A stretch of 64,000 nt of DNA, taken from contig NZ_QCZI01000015.1 in the NCBI RefSeq assembly GCF_003097635.1, positions 1-64,000 on the forward strand, read 5' to 3'. This DNA is from Flavobacterium psychrotolerans (GTDB lineage Bacteria > Bacteroidota > Bacteroidia > Flavobacteriales > Flavobacteriaceae). Positions within the stretch are counted from its first letter, which is position 1. Every line of letters begins with the position of its first letter. A model generated the notes under the pieces. It did not search any database. It was not told the origin of the DNA and saw only the letters and a program-made list of their open reading frames with translations. A program made the position numbers and the translations under genes. Below are positions 1 to 7,759 of the stretch, in pieces.

Positions 1-27
1 TCAAGATACTGAATTTCAGTATCTTGA
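1..27. terminator. Inverted repeat at window edge, probable terminator
   Basis: Perfect 11-bp arms (TCAAGATACTG and CAGTATCTTGA) enclose a 5-nt loop. No strong T-run follows on the plus strand. It probably ends a gene lying outside the window, but the gene and its direction cannot be seen. Confidence 0.4.
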
Positions 28-59
28 CCAATATCTAGCCAATATTTTCTACTTCAAAT

Positions 60-77
60 AATTACACCCAACGGGTT
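60..77 (+). repeat. Single arm of an interspersed repeat
   Basis: The 18-mer AATTACACCCAACGGGTT occurs here once and twice more, as inverted arms, at 42733-42752 and 42932-42951. Here it stands alone, like a solo end of that element. Confidence 0.6.
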
Positions 78-171
78 GCTTTTAATAAATTATGGATAAA
101 TACGGACAATTAAAATAAATATCACTATTTTTTTATTATTTGTTTAAAATTAGAAAAAAAACAAAATATTA

Positions 172-202
172 TTTGAAAAGTTAAAAATCATTTTTACATT
201 TG
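172..202 (+). promoter_or_regulatory. trp operon promoter (Bacteroidota type)
   Basis: TACATTTG at 195-202 fits the Bacteroidota -7 consensus TAnnTTTG. TTTG at 172-175 lies 19 nt upstream, a proper -33 spacing. The leader-peptide ATG follows 17 nt after the -7 box, so the transcript would start just before the leader ORF. Confidence 0.65.
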
Positions 203-219
203 TCACTCAAAATTAATAC

Positions 220-276
220 ATGAACACAATATTAAATAATTCTTGGTGGTGGAGCAGTTTGCGTCAAACGTCGTGA
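220..276 (+). CDS. trpL: trp operon leader peptide, 18 residues, three tandem Trp
   Basis: A short ORF reads MNTILNNSWWWSSLRQTS and stops. Its TGG TGG TGG run lies at 244-252. It starts right after a Bacteroidota-type promoter and ends about 40 nt before a strong intrinsic terminator, with trpE next. This is the layout of a ribosome-mediated attenuator: scarcity of charged tRNA-Trp stalls the ribosome on the Trp codons and changes RNA folding downstream. The stop codon (274-276) lies inside a segment, 270-276, that can pair with 329-335 of the terminator, so a ribosome at the stop would mask it. The ORF and codon run are seen directly; the regulatory role is inferred by analogy with enterobacterial trpL. 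Confidence 0.85.
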   Translation: MNTILNNSWWWSSLRQTS

Positions 277-313
277 AATAGTCTACTATTGAATATATTT
301 AAACAAAAATATC

Positions 314-347
314 AAAAGGGCTTGTCAATCACGACAAGCCCTTTTTT
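314..347 (+). terminator. trp attenuator terminator with competing pairing
   Basis: Perfect 13-bp stem: AAAAGGGCTTGTC (314-326), loop AATCAC, GACAAGCCCTTTT (333-345), running into a T-tract to 347. GTCGTGA at 270-276 is complementary to TCACGAC at 329-335, which spans the loop and the start of the 3' arm, giving a 7-bp candidate antiterminator. Small hairpins at 257-269 (GTTTG/CAAAC) and 277-290 (AATAG/CTATT) lie between. Since trpE follows directly, the terminator acts as an attenuator. Confidence 0.85.
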
Positions 348-401
348 ATAAAATAGTAATGAAAAATAGCAGAAATGCTTTTCAAAAAAACAACAAATAC
401 A

Positions 402-1802
402 ATGAAAATCTATAAATTCAAAACTCAATACAAACAAATACTTGCCGACACCATAACCCCAGTAAGTGTTTATCTTAAAATTCGCGATAAATTTCCGAAT
501 AGTTTGTTACTGGAAAGTAGTGATTATCATGCCAACGACAATAGTTTTTCTTATATATGTTGTAATCCTATAGCTTCTATAAAAGTTGAAAATGGGATTA
601 TCACTAAATCATTTCCTGATGGAATTTCTGAAAAAATCACTATCAGCAATCAAGTTGATGTTCCAAATATCATCCAAGAATTTGCCTCGCAATTTGAATC
701 CGAAAGCAATGATTTCAAGTTCATCAATAACGGACTGTTCGGTTATATTTCTTATGATGCGGTGCGTTATTTCGAAAAAGTAGCTATCGAAAAAAAAGCA
801 GATGATTTGCAGATTCCCGATATCTATTATGCCGTATATCAAAACATCATTGCGATTAATCATTTCAAAAATGAAGCTTTTATTTTCTGCCACTCCCTGC
901 ATGATGAAAACAACATTGAATCCATCGAACAATTGCTTCAAACTAAAAACTTTGCCTCCTATTCTTTTTCTAGAACGGAAGAAAAAAAATCAAATTTAAC
1001 CGATGCCGAATTTAGAAACAATGTGGCTTTAGCCAAAAAACACTGTTTCCGAGGAGATGTCTTTCAGTTAGTGCTTTCCCGTCGATTTACACAGAAGTTT
1101 AAAGGAGACGAATTCAATGTATATCGTGCTTTAAGAAGTGTTAACCCTTCGCCCTATTTGTTCTTTTTTGATTATGGCGATTTCAAAATCATGGGGTCTT
1201 CCCCCGAAGCGCAATTGGTCGTAAAAAACAGAAAAGCAGAAATTCACCCCATAGCAGGAACTTTCAGACGAACTGGTAATGATGAGCAAGACGCCATTCT
1301 TGCCAAACAATTATCTGAAGACCAAAAAGAAAACTCAGAGCATGTCATGTTAGTTGATTTAGCTAGAAATGATTTAAGTAGGAATGCCAACCAAGTTCAA
1401 GTAGAAAAATATCGTGAGGTACAGTTTTTCTCTCATGTAATTCATTTGGTTTCTAAAGTTACTGGCCAATTGCACGAAAACGCAAGCACCATGCAAGTCG
1501 TTGCCGATACTTTCCCTGCTGGAACTTTATCAGGCGCCCCAAAACACAAAGCAATGCAATTGATTGAAAAATACGAAAAAACCAATCGTAACTTTTATGG
1601 TGGAGCCATTGGCTTTATGGATTTTAGCGGAAACTTTAATCATGCCATTATGATCCGTACTTTTTTAAGCAAAAATCATCAATTGCATTACCAAGCTGGT
1701 GCCGGAATCATTGCCAGTTCAAGCGAAGAAAACGAGTTACAGGAAGTGTACAATAAATTATTCGCTTTAGATAAAGCATTAGAAATAGCAGAAACAATAT
1801 AA
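402..1802 (+). CDS. trpE: Anthranilate synthase component I
   Basis: Cytosolic enzyme that makes anthranilate from chorismate, using ammonia supplied by TrpG; first committed step to tryptophan. The 466-residue protein carries the LLESS element near residue 36, part of the Trp feedback site in this family, and the chorismate-binding blocks HPIAGT (about 282), LVDLARND and GTLSGAPK (about 374). The ATG at 402 (MKIYKFKTQY) is chosen because family members begin at this point; an upstream ATG at 375 would add nine unconserved residues. First structural gene of the operon, 54 nt after the attenuator, so probably controlled both by attenuation and by product inhibition. Confidence 0.95.
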   Translation: MKIYKFKTQYKQILADTITPVSVYLKIRDKFPNSLLLESSDYHANDNSFSYICCNPIASIKVENGIITKSFPDGISEKITISNQVDVPNIIQEFASQFESESNDFKFINNGLFGYISYDAVRYFEKVAIEKKADDLQIPDIYYAVYQNIIAINHFKNEAFIFCHSLHDENNIESIEQLLQTKNFASYSFSRTEEKKSNLTDAEFRNNVALAKKHCFRGDVFQLVLSRRFTQKFKGDEFNVYRALRSVNPSPYLFFFDYGDFKIMGSSPEAQLVVKNRKAEIHPIAGTFRRTGNDEQDAILAKQLSEDQKENSEHVMLVDLARNDLSRNANQVQVEKYREVQFFSHVIHLVSKVTGQLHENASTMQVVADTFPAGTLSGAPKHKAMQLIEKYEKTNRNFYGGAIGFMDFSGNFNHAIMIRTFLSKNHQLHYQAGAGIIASSSEENELQEVYNKLFALDKALEIAETI

Positions 1803-1842
1803 GTAATGACAACTTACGGGTTTTCCTTAAAACAAAAACAAA

Positions 1843-2439
1843 ATGAAAATACTGGTTATAGACAATTACGATAGCTTTACATACAATTTAGTCCATTATT
1901 TAGAAGACCTGAACTGTGAAGTAACCGTTTATAGAAACGATGAATTTGACATTGATGAAGTTAAAAATTTTGATAAAATTTTGCTTTCACCCGGTCCTGG
2001 AATTCCAGATGAAGCAGGTTTATTAAAAGAAGTAATCCAAACCTATTCCCCTACAAAAAGTATCCTAGGTGTATGTTTAGGCCAACAAGCCATAGGCGAA
2101 GTTTTTGGAGGAAGCCTTATAAACCTAGAAAAAGTATATCATGGGGTTGCAACCAACGTGAATATTCTTGTGGGAGATGAAAAGCTTTTTGAAGGCTTGG
2201 AAAAACAAATTGAAGTAGGTCGTTATCATTCATGGGTCATCAATCCAGAAGGGTTTCCAGAAACTTTAGAAATCACTTCTTTAGATGAAAACGGTCAAAT
2301 TATGTCTATTCGTCATAAAAAATTTGATGTTCGAGGCGTGCAGTTTCATCCTGAAAGTGTTTTGACTCCTGACGGAAAGAAAATGTTAGAAAATTGGGTA
2401 AAATCCTCCCCAACCCCTCCGAAGGAGGGGCTAAACTGA
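1843..2439 (+). CDS. trpG: Anthranilate synthase component II, glutamine amidotransferase
   Basis: Class I glutamine amidotransferase subunit that releases ammonia from glutamine for TrpE. The triad is visible: Cys78 in GVCLGQ, and His169 and Glu171 in HPES. The N-terminus (ILVIDNYDSFTYN) and the 198-residue length fit a stand-alone TrpG with no fused PabA or TrpD part. The last residues (SSPTPPKEGLN) do not look like family sequence; they are translated from a palindromic repeat that begins at 2404, so the native C-terminus probably lay near ENWVK. It follows trpE by 40 nt in the operon. Confidence 0.95.
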   Translation: MKILVIDNYDSFTYNLVHYLEDLNCEVTVYRNDEFDIDEVKNFDKILLSPGPGIPDEAGLLKEVIQTYSPTKSILGVCLGQQAIGEVFGGSLINLEKVYHGVATNVNILVGDEKLFEGLEKQIEVGRYHSWVINPEGFPETLEITSLDENGQIMSIRHKKFDVRGVQFHPESVLTPDGKKMLENWVKSSPTPPKEGLN

Positions 2440-2528
2440 GAGGTTTTAAATCTATAAATTTAATAAATAATTTAAAACCTATTTTACCCCAATAGGTTCT
2501 CCCCTCCTTCGGAGGGGCTGGGGGAGGA
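2404..2528. repeat. Paired palindromic repeat forming a long hairpin between trpG and trpD
   Basis: Two inverted copies of a C/G-rich unit (TCCTCCCC..CCCCTCCGAAGGAGGGG at 2404-2430 and its near-exact complement at 2501-2528) bracket inner 11-bp arms AGGTTTTAAAT (2441-2451) and ATTTAAAACCT (2470-2480). Each outer copy is itself a palindrome around CTCCGAAGGAG. The left copy overlaps the trpG 3' end, and the right copy ends in GGAGGA just before the trpD ATG. A related copy lies in trpF at 4391-4424. Confidence 0.85.
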
Positions 2529-2530
2529 AA

Positions 2531-3523
2531 ATGAAAAATACATTAAACAGACTCATCAATCACGAAATTCTTTCTAAAGAAGAAGCAAAAAACATATTGG
2601 TGAATATATCCAATGGAAATTACAATTCTAGTCAAATAGCCAGTTTATTAACGGTTTACATGATGCGAAACATCACCATCGAAGAATTGGCGGGTTTCCG
2701 GGAAGCACTATTAGAATTGTGTGTTCCAATCGATTTATCGGCCTACAATACCATCGATTTGTGTGGAACTGGTGGTGACGGAAAAGACACGTTTAACATC
2801 TCCACTCTAGCATCCTTCGTGACTGCAGGCGCTGGAATTAAAGTGGCCAAACACGGAAATTATGGCGTTTCCTCTATTTCAGGTTCTAGTAACGTGATGG
2901 AAAGTTTGGGAGTGAAATTCAGTAGCGACAATGGATTCCTTGAAAAATGTATTGCCGAAGCCGGAATCTGTATTCTGCATGCACCTTTATTTCATCCAGC
3001 CATGAAAAATGTAGCGCCAATCAGAAAAGAATTAGCCGTAAAAACTTTTTTCAATATGTTGGGTCCAATGATCAATCCTTCCTTTCCAAAAAACCAATTG
3101 GTAGGCGTATTTAATTTGGAATTGGCGAGAATGTACAGTTATTTGTATCAAAATACCGATATTAATTTTACCATTTTACACAGTTTAGACGGCTATGACG
3201 AAATTTCATTAACAGGAAATACCAAAACAATTTCCAATAAAATTGAAGCCATGTTGAAACCGGAAGATTTTGGCGTAAGTCAATTAACTCAAGAATCCAT
3301 TCAAGGTGGAACAACCATTGAACAATCGTCACAAATGTTTGTTGATATCATTTCTGGAAAAGGAACCGAAGCCCAAAATAATGTAGTTTGTGCCAATGCA
3401 GGAATGGCAATTGCAACCGTAAATCATCTTACGCCAATACAAGGATTTGAGTTGGCAAAAGAGAGTTTACTATCTGGGAAAGCATTAAATGCTTTGAATA
3501 AATTAAAATATTTAAGCATTTAA
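2531..3523 (+). CDS. trpD: Anthranilate phosphoribosyltransferase
   Basis: Transfers phosphoribose from PRPP to anthranilate, the second Trp-specific step. The PRPP-binding loop GTGGDGKDTFN is at about residues 79-89, followed by the anthranilate-site stretches KHGNYGVSS and GPMINPS. Its 330 residues are normal for the family. The ATG is preceded by GGAGG with 5 nt spacing, supplied by the palindromic repeat that ends at 2528, which is unusual in a phylum that rarely relies on Shine-Dalgarno pairing. The stop is 2 nt before trpC, suggesting translational coupling. Confidence 0.95.
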   Translation: MKNTLNRLINHEILSKEEAKNILVNISNGNYNSSQIASLLTVYMMRNITIEELAGFREALLELCVPIDLSAYNTIDLCGTGGDGKDTFNISTLASFVTAGAGIKVAKHGNYGVSSISGSSNVMESLGVKFSSDNGFLEKCIAEAGICILHAPLFHPAMKNVAPIRKELAVKTFFNMLGPMINPSFPKNQLVGVFNLELARMYSYLYQNTDINFTILHSLDGYDEISLTGNTKTISNKIEAMLKPEDFGVSQLTQESIQGGTTIEQSSQMFVDIISGKGTEAQNNVVCANAGMAIATVNHLTPIQGFELAKESLLSGKALNALNKLKYLSI

Positions 3524-3525
3524 TT

Positions 3526-4314
3526 ATGAATATTTTAGATAAAATAATTTTTGATAAAAAACGAGAAGTCGAACTTAAAAAATCGATTATTCCTGTTTCC
3601 CAATTAGAGAACTCCGTACTTTTTGGAAGCCGAACGATTTCTTTAAGCAAAATACTTAGAAGCAGTCAAACCGGAATTATTGCCGAACACAAACGTCGTT
3701 CTCCATCAAAAGCGGAAATAAATTACAGTTTTACGGTTGAAGAAGTCGTGAAAGGGTATGAAAGTGCCGGTGTTTGCGGAATTTCAGTTTTGACTGACGG
3801 AAAATATTTTGGGGGGTCTTTAGACGATTTACTTTTAGCAAGAGCTTCGGTTAATGTACCTCTTTTGCGAAAAGAATTCGTTGTTGACGAATACCAAATC
3901 CTTGAAGCCAAAGCACATGGAGCCGATTTAATTTTGCTCATCGCAGCAGTTCTAACCCGTGAAGAAATCAAACAATTATCAGAATTTGCGGAATCATTAG
4001 GATTGGAAGTTTTACTCGAAGTTCATAATTTGGAAGAATTGCAAAAATCAATTATGCCAAGTTTAAATATGATTGGCGTAAACAATCGGAACTTAAAAAC
4101 CTTTGAAGTGAGTTTAGATTTCAGTAAAGAATTAGCATCAGAAATTCCGAATGATTTTGTAAAAGTTTCCGAAAGTGGCATTTCTTCCATTGAAGCCATC
4201 AATGAATTAAAACCATACGGTTACAAAGGATTTTTGATTGGTGAAAACTTCATGAAAACCGATAACGCAGGCAAAAGTGCCAAAGAATTTATCAATAAAT
4301 TAAACGAAAAATAA
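3526..4314 (+). CDS. trpC: Indole-3-glycerol phosphate synthase
   Basis: TIM-barrel enzyme that closes the indole ring from carboxyphenylamino-deoxyribulose phosphate. Motifs seen are AEHKRRSPSKAEI near residue 47 (catalytic Lys, phosphate end), LLRKEFVVDEYQI, LLEVHN, IGVNNRNL and VSESGIS. At 262 residues it is the single-domain form, with TrpF encoded separately next door. It starts 2 nt after trpD, so the two are probably co-translated. Confidence 0.95.
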   Translation: MNILDKIIFDKKREVELKKSIIPVSQLENSVLFGSRTISLSKILRSSQTGIIAEHKRRSPSKAEINYSFTVEEVVKGYESAGVCGISVLTDGKYFGGSLDDLLLARASVNVPLLRKEFVVDEYQILEAKAHGADLILLIAAVLTREEIKQLSEFAESLGLEVLLEVHNLEELQKSIMPSLNMIGVNNRNLKTFEVSLDFSKELASEIPNDFVKVSESGISSIEAINELKPYGYKGFLIGENFMKTDNAGKSAKEFINKLNEK

Positions 4315-4357
4315 ATGACCTCTTATCACAGATTTAATTTGTGTACAAAAACTTAAA

Positions 4358-5023
4358 ATGGAAAAAAAAATAAATAATCAAGAAGTCTCGGCTCCCTCTC
4401 CTTCGGAGAGGGCTGGGGTGAGGATTAAAATCTGTGGTATGAAATATCCCGAAAACATAATCGAAGTAGGTTCGCTCCTACCCGATTATATGGGATTTAT
4501 TTTCTGGGAAAAATCCAGTCGTTTTTTTGATGGGACAATGCCTGATTTACCACAATCAATTCAAAAAGTGGGTGTTTTTGTTGACGCCACTTTAGAAGAA
4601 ATCATTTCAAAAATTGAAAAATACAATTTAAATTTGATTCAATTACACGGAAATGAATCGGTGGAATTCTGTCAGAATCTAAAAAAATTGGATATCAAAA
4701 TCATTAAGGTTTTTTCTGTAAATGACGATTTCAATTTTGAAGTTTTAAAAGAATATGAAGCCGTTTGCGATTACTTTTTATTTGATACCAAAGGGGAATT
4801 ACCCGGTGGAAATGGTGTTACTTTCAATTGGAAACTTTTGGAAAAATACAATTTAGCAAAACCTTTTTTTCTAAGTGGCGGAATTGGTTTAGAGGATTTA
4901 GAAAAAATAAAAAAAATAAATTTACCGATTCATGCAATTGATGTAAACAGTAAATTTGAAATGGAACCTGGATTAAAAAACACTAAACTATGTAAAGATG
5001 CACTGCGGTGCATCTCTATGTAA
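4358..5023 (+). CDS. trpF: Phosphoribosylanthranilate isomerase with repeat-derived termini
   Basis: TIM-barrel isomerase between the TrpD and TrpC steps. The conserved start IKICGMKYPENI appears only at about residue 23. The first 22 residues include SAPSPSERAGVR, which is a translated palindromic repeat (4391-4424) of the same family as the one after trpG. The end (CKDALRCISM) is read from a second, different repeat starting at 4992. The core has LIQLHGNE, FDTKGELPGGNG and FLSGGIG as expected. The ATG at 4358 is kept as start, but GTG at 4418, just before IKICGMK, is a possible alternative. Both ends are therefore altered while the enzyme core looks intact. Confidence 0.9.
   Translation: MEKKINNQEVSAPSPSERAGVRIKICGMKYPENIIEVGSLLPDYMGFIFWEKSSRFFDGTMPDLPQSIQKVGVFVDATLEEIISKIEKYNLNLIQLHGNESVEFCQNLKKLDIKIIKVFSVNDDFNFEVLKEYEAVCDYFLFDTKGELPGGNGVTFNWKLLEKYNLAKPFFLSGGIGLEDLEKIKKINLPIHAIDVNSKFEMEPGLKNTKLCKDALRCISM
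4391..4424. repeat. Palindromic C/G-rich repeat inside the trpF N-terminus
   Basis: CTCCCTCTCCTTCGGAGAGG followed by GCTGGGGTGAGGA is a variant of the repeat at 2404-2528. It lies in frame within the trpF reading frame, upstream of the conserved TrpF start. Confidence 0.75.
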
Positions 5024-5047
5024 AGACACACTGCAGTGCGTCTTTAC
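4992..5047. repeat. Two tandem copies of a palindromic repeat at the trpF 3' end
   Basis: The copies are AAGATGCACTGCGGTGCATC (within 4992-5020) and AAGACACACTGCAGTGCGTC (within 5021-5047), each flanked by GTAAAG or TTTAC. The first copy codes for the last residues of TrpF and its stop; the second fills the gap before trpB. A relative lies before thrB at 33402-33434. Confidence 0.75.
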
Positions 5048-5071
5048 GATAACAAAATAAAATAAAAAATC

Positions 5072-6253
5072 ATGTCATATCACGTTGATGAAAAAGGATT
5101 TTACGGCAATTTTGGAGGTGCATACATTCCTGAAATGTTGTATCCAAATGTTGAAGAATTACGTCAAAATTATTTAAAAATAACTGCCGAACCTTCGTTT
5201 AAAAAGGAATTTATGAGTTTGTTGGTCGATTATGTTGGTCGCCCTACTCCTCTCTATTTTGCAGAACGTTTGTCTAAGGAATATAACACTAAAATATACC
5301 TAAAAAGAGAGGATTTATGCCATACCGGTGCACACAAGGTCAACAATACCATTGGTCAAATTCTAGTAGCAAAAAAATTGGGAAAAACCAGAATTATTGC
5401 TGAAACCGGTGCTGGTCAACACGGCGTGGCAACTGCCACCGTATGTGCTCTGATGGGATTAGAATGTATCGTTTATATGGGTGAAGTCGATATTAAACGC
5501 CAAGCTCCAAATGTTGCGCGAATGAAAATGCTTGGTGCCGAAGTTCGTCCTGCATCATCGGGTTCAAAAACCTTAAAAGATGCTACAAACGAAGCTATTA
5601 GGGATTGGATCAATAATCCTGAAAACACCTATTATATAATTGGCTCTGTTGTAGGACCACATCCTTATCCAGATATGGTGGCGCGTTTTCAGGCTATAAT
5701 TTCGGAAGAAATTAAACAACAATTACAGGAAAAAGAAGGACGAGAAAACCCAGATTATGTTGTGGCCTGTGTAGGTGGTGGAAGCAATGCCGCCGGAGCT
5801 TTCTATCATTTTCTGGACGAAAAAGACGTGACTATTATTGCCGTGGAAGCGGCAGGATTAGGTGTGGATTCCGGCGAAAGTGCAGCGACTTCGGCTTTGG
5901 GGAAAATCGGGATTATTCACGGAAGTAAAACCCTTTTAATGCAAAGTCCGGATGGGCAAATTACGGAACCGTATTCCATTTCTGCGGGATTGGATTATCC
6001 CGGAGTTGGCCCAATGCATGCCCATTTATTTGAAAGCAAACGCGCTGAATTCATCTCTATTACTGATGCAGAAGCGATGGATTGGGGCATCAAATTATCA
6101 AAAACAGAAGGGATAATTCCCGCTATAGAGTCGGCACATGCTTTTGCGATTTTAGATAAAAAACAATTCAAACCAACAGATGTTGTCGTTATTAATCTTT
6201 CTGGACGTGGAGACAAAGATTTGAATACTTACATTGATTATTTTAAATTATAA
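5072..6253 (+). CDS. trpB: Tryptophan synthase beta chain
   Basis: PLP enzyme that condenses indole and serine to tryptophan in the alpha2beta2 complex. The PLP lysine is Lys89 in [10 protein letters not shown]. The phosphate-binding [12 protein letters not shown] motif and the C-terminal LSGRGDKD are present. Its 393 residues match the short TrpB1 type, which works with TrpA. Its partner trpA lies 530 nt downstream, separated by a small cyclotransferase gene and a repeat. Confidence 0.97.
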   Translation: MSYHVDEKGFYGNFGGAYIPEMLYPNVEELRQNYLKITAEPSFKKEFMSLLVDYVGRPTPLYFAERLSKEYNTKIYLKREDLCHTGAHKVNNTIGQILVAKKLGKTRIIAETGAGQHGVATATVCALMGLECIVYMGEVDIKRQAPNVARMKMLGAEVRPASSGSKTLKDATNEAIRDWINNPENTYYIIGSVVGPHPYPDMVARFQAIISEEIKQQLQEKEGRENPDYVVACVGGGSNAAGAFYHFLDEKDVTIIAVEAAGLGVDSGESAATSALGKIGIIHGSKTLLMQSPDGQITEPYSISAGLDYPGVGPMHAHLFESKRAEFISITDAEAMDWGIKLSKTEGIIPAIESAHAFAILDKKQFKPTDVVVINLSGRGDKDLNTYIDYFKL

Positions 6254-6255
6254 GT

Positions 6256-6385
6256 GCTTCGCCTATTCGCCTTGCAGGCTCGGGTGGGCGTTCCCACAAG
6301 GGTCGGGCTATACGCTATATCCACGAAATTGCTTCGTACCTCGCAATAACGTGGGATACCGCTGCTATCCCTAACGCACAAAACA
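6256..6385. repeat. Composite repeat patch between trpB and the cyclotransferase gene
   Basis: It opens with GCTTCGCC..GCAGGCTCGGGTGG (6256-6287), a relative of repeats at 14371-14400 and 39917-39947. ATTGCTTCGTACCTCGCAAT follows near 6329; similar words appear near 34430 and 63850. No gene is visible in the patch. Readthrough of it is needed if trpA is transcribed from the upstream trp promoter. Confidence 0.65.
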
Positions 6386-6411
6386 AGAAACATTAATATA
6401 ACAATTGGGAA

Positions 6412-6732
6412 ATGGAAAAATTATTTGCTTACGGAACTTTAAAAGATAAAGATATCCAAGAAACTATTTTTGGACGAATTCTAACAGGAATTCCCGACAA
6501 ATTAATTGGGTATGCCATACAGGAAATACATATTGAAGAAGAATTTGGAATAGCTCAATATCCTATCATTACAGCAACCCAAAATCCAAAGGACAGTATC
6601 AGCGGAATTCTATATGAAATAAGCCTAAAAGAATTACAATTAGCCGATACTTATGAAGGAATACACTATAAACGCATTCAGGTAGAATTGCATTCTAATG
6701 AAATTGTATGGGTTTATAGCGCTAAAATATAA
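6412..6732 (+). CDS. Gamma-glutamylcyclotransferase family protein
   Basis: Small cytosolic protein of the GGCT/AIG2-like fold. The signature YGTL lies at residues 7-10, and the putative catalytic acid is Glu82 in ADTYEGIHYKR. Its 106 residues are normal for this single-domain family. Members cleave gamma-glutamyl amines or glutathione to give 5-oxoproline, but the substrate here cannot be read from sequence. It sits between trpB and trpA in the same direction, so it is probably co-transcribed with the trp genes although no link to tryptophan synthesis is obvious. Confidence 0.8.
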   Translation: MEKLFAYGTLKDKDIQETIFGRILTGIPDKLIGYAIQEIHIEEEFGIAQYPIITATQNPKDSISGILYEISLKELQLADTYEGIHYKRIQVELHSNEIVWVYSAKI

Positions 6733-6783
6733 GTAAATACACAAGATAAAAAACAGATTCTAAATCTGATTAAAAATAGAATT

Positions 6784-7545
6784 ATGAACAGAATAAATCA
6801 AAAATTACAGGAAGACAAAAAATTACTTTCCATTTATTTTTCGGCAGGATATCCTAATTTGAATGATACCGTTCAAATCATTCAGGATTTAGAAAAAAGT
6901 GGTGTGGATATGATTGAAATAGGGTTGCCCTTTAGTGATCCTTTAGCCGACGGACCAACAATTCAAGCCAGTTCGACCCAAGCCTTACAAAACGGAATGA
7001 CCACAAAATTGCTTTTTGAACAATTGGAAAACATTCGGGAAACGGTAAAAATACCCTTAATCATTATGGGGTATTTCAACCCTATGTTGCAATATGGTAT
7101 AGAAGAGTTTTGCAAGAAATGCTCTGAAATTGGCGTCGACGGATTGATTATTCCCGACTTACCGGTTGCTATTTATGCGGAAAATTATAAGACTACATTT
7201 GAGAAATACGGATTAATCAATGTGTTTTTGATTACTCCACAAACTTCCAATGACCGAATTCAATTTATAGACAGCGTTTCGAACGGATTTATTTATATGG
7301 TTTCATCAGCAAGTGTTACCGGTTCACAATCCGGCTTTGGAAGTTCACAAGAAGCCTATTTCAAACGAATTGCCGATATGAATTTGAATAATCCTCAAAT
7401 CATTGGTTTCGGAATAAGCGATAAAACCACATTTAACCAAGCAACACAATTTGCAAAAGGAGCTATTATTGGTAGTGCATTTATTAAAAATTTGACTGAG
7501 AATGGAGTTGGAAACATTAGTAAATTTGTCAGTGCTATTATTTAG
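6784..7545 (+). CDS. trpA: Tryptophan synthase alpha chain
   Basis: TIM-barrel lyase that splits indole-3-glycerol phosphate and channels indole to TrpB. The catalytic pair is Glu45 (in MIEIGLPFSDP) and Asp56 (in LADGPTIQ). Loop 6 appears as VSSASVTGSQ, and GFGISDKTT matches the phosphate-binding end. 253 residues, normal length. Last gene of the operon; a clear terminator follows 20 nt after the stop. Confidence 0.96.
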   Translation: MNRINQKLQEDKKLLSIYFSAGYPNLNDTVQIIQDLEKSGVDMIEIGLPFSDPLADGPTIQASSTQALQNGMTTKLLFEQLENIRETVKIPLIIMGYFNPMLQYGIEEFCKKCSEIGVDGLIIPDLPVAIYAENYKTTFEKYGLINVFLITPQTSNDRIQFIDSVSNGFIYMVSSASVTGSQSGFGSSQEAYFKRIADMNLNNPQIIGFGISDKTTFNQATQFAKGAIIGSAFIKNLTENGVGNISKFVSAII

Positions 7546-7565
7546 TACCACTTTCAAGTCGATAT

Positions 7566-7587
7566 AAAAAGCCCAAATGGGCTTTTT
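7566..7587 (+). terminator. Terminator of the trp operon
   Basis: AAAAAGCCC, loop AAAT, GGGCTTTTT: a compact 9-bp stem with a T-tract on the plus strand (A-rich on the other side, so it may also act in reverse). Confidence 0.85.
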
Positions 7588-7698
7588 CACTTTTATCTTC
7601 AAACTGAATTCAATTTTAGGGAAATTTCTAAGAAATTATATTATAAACTTTTATTCCCTTTTCAGTCTTAATATTGTTAATTTCATGTTAAACCATAA

Positions 7699-7736
7699 TT
7701 AAACAAATGTTTAATTTAAACAAACGTTTAATTTTG
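7699..7736 (+). promoter_or_regulatory. Tandem operator and -7 box of the efflux operon
   Basis: Two copies of TTAAAC-AAAY-GTTTAA lie at 7699-7714 and 7716-7731, 17 bp apart. Each is palindromic, and the junction GTTTAATTTAAAC is palindromic as well. TAATTTTG at 7729-7736 fits the Bacteroidota -7 box and overlaps the second copy, so a bound repressor would block RNA polymerase. The likely ligand is the TetR protein encoded 24 nt downstream. Confidence 0.7.
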
Positions 7737-7759
7737 TACCTGCTTTTAAAATAAGTCCT

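Noticed and set aside
7566..7587. Riboswitch at the end of the trp operon
   Set aside because: A simple terminator hairpin explains the structure fully.
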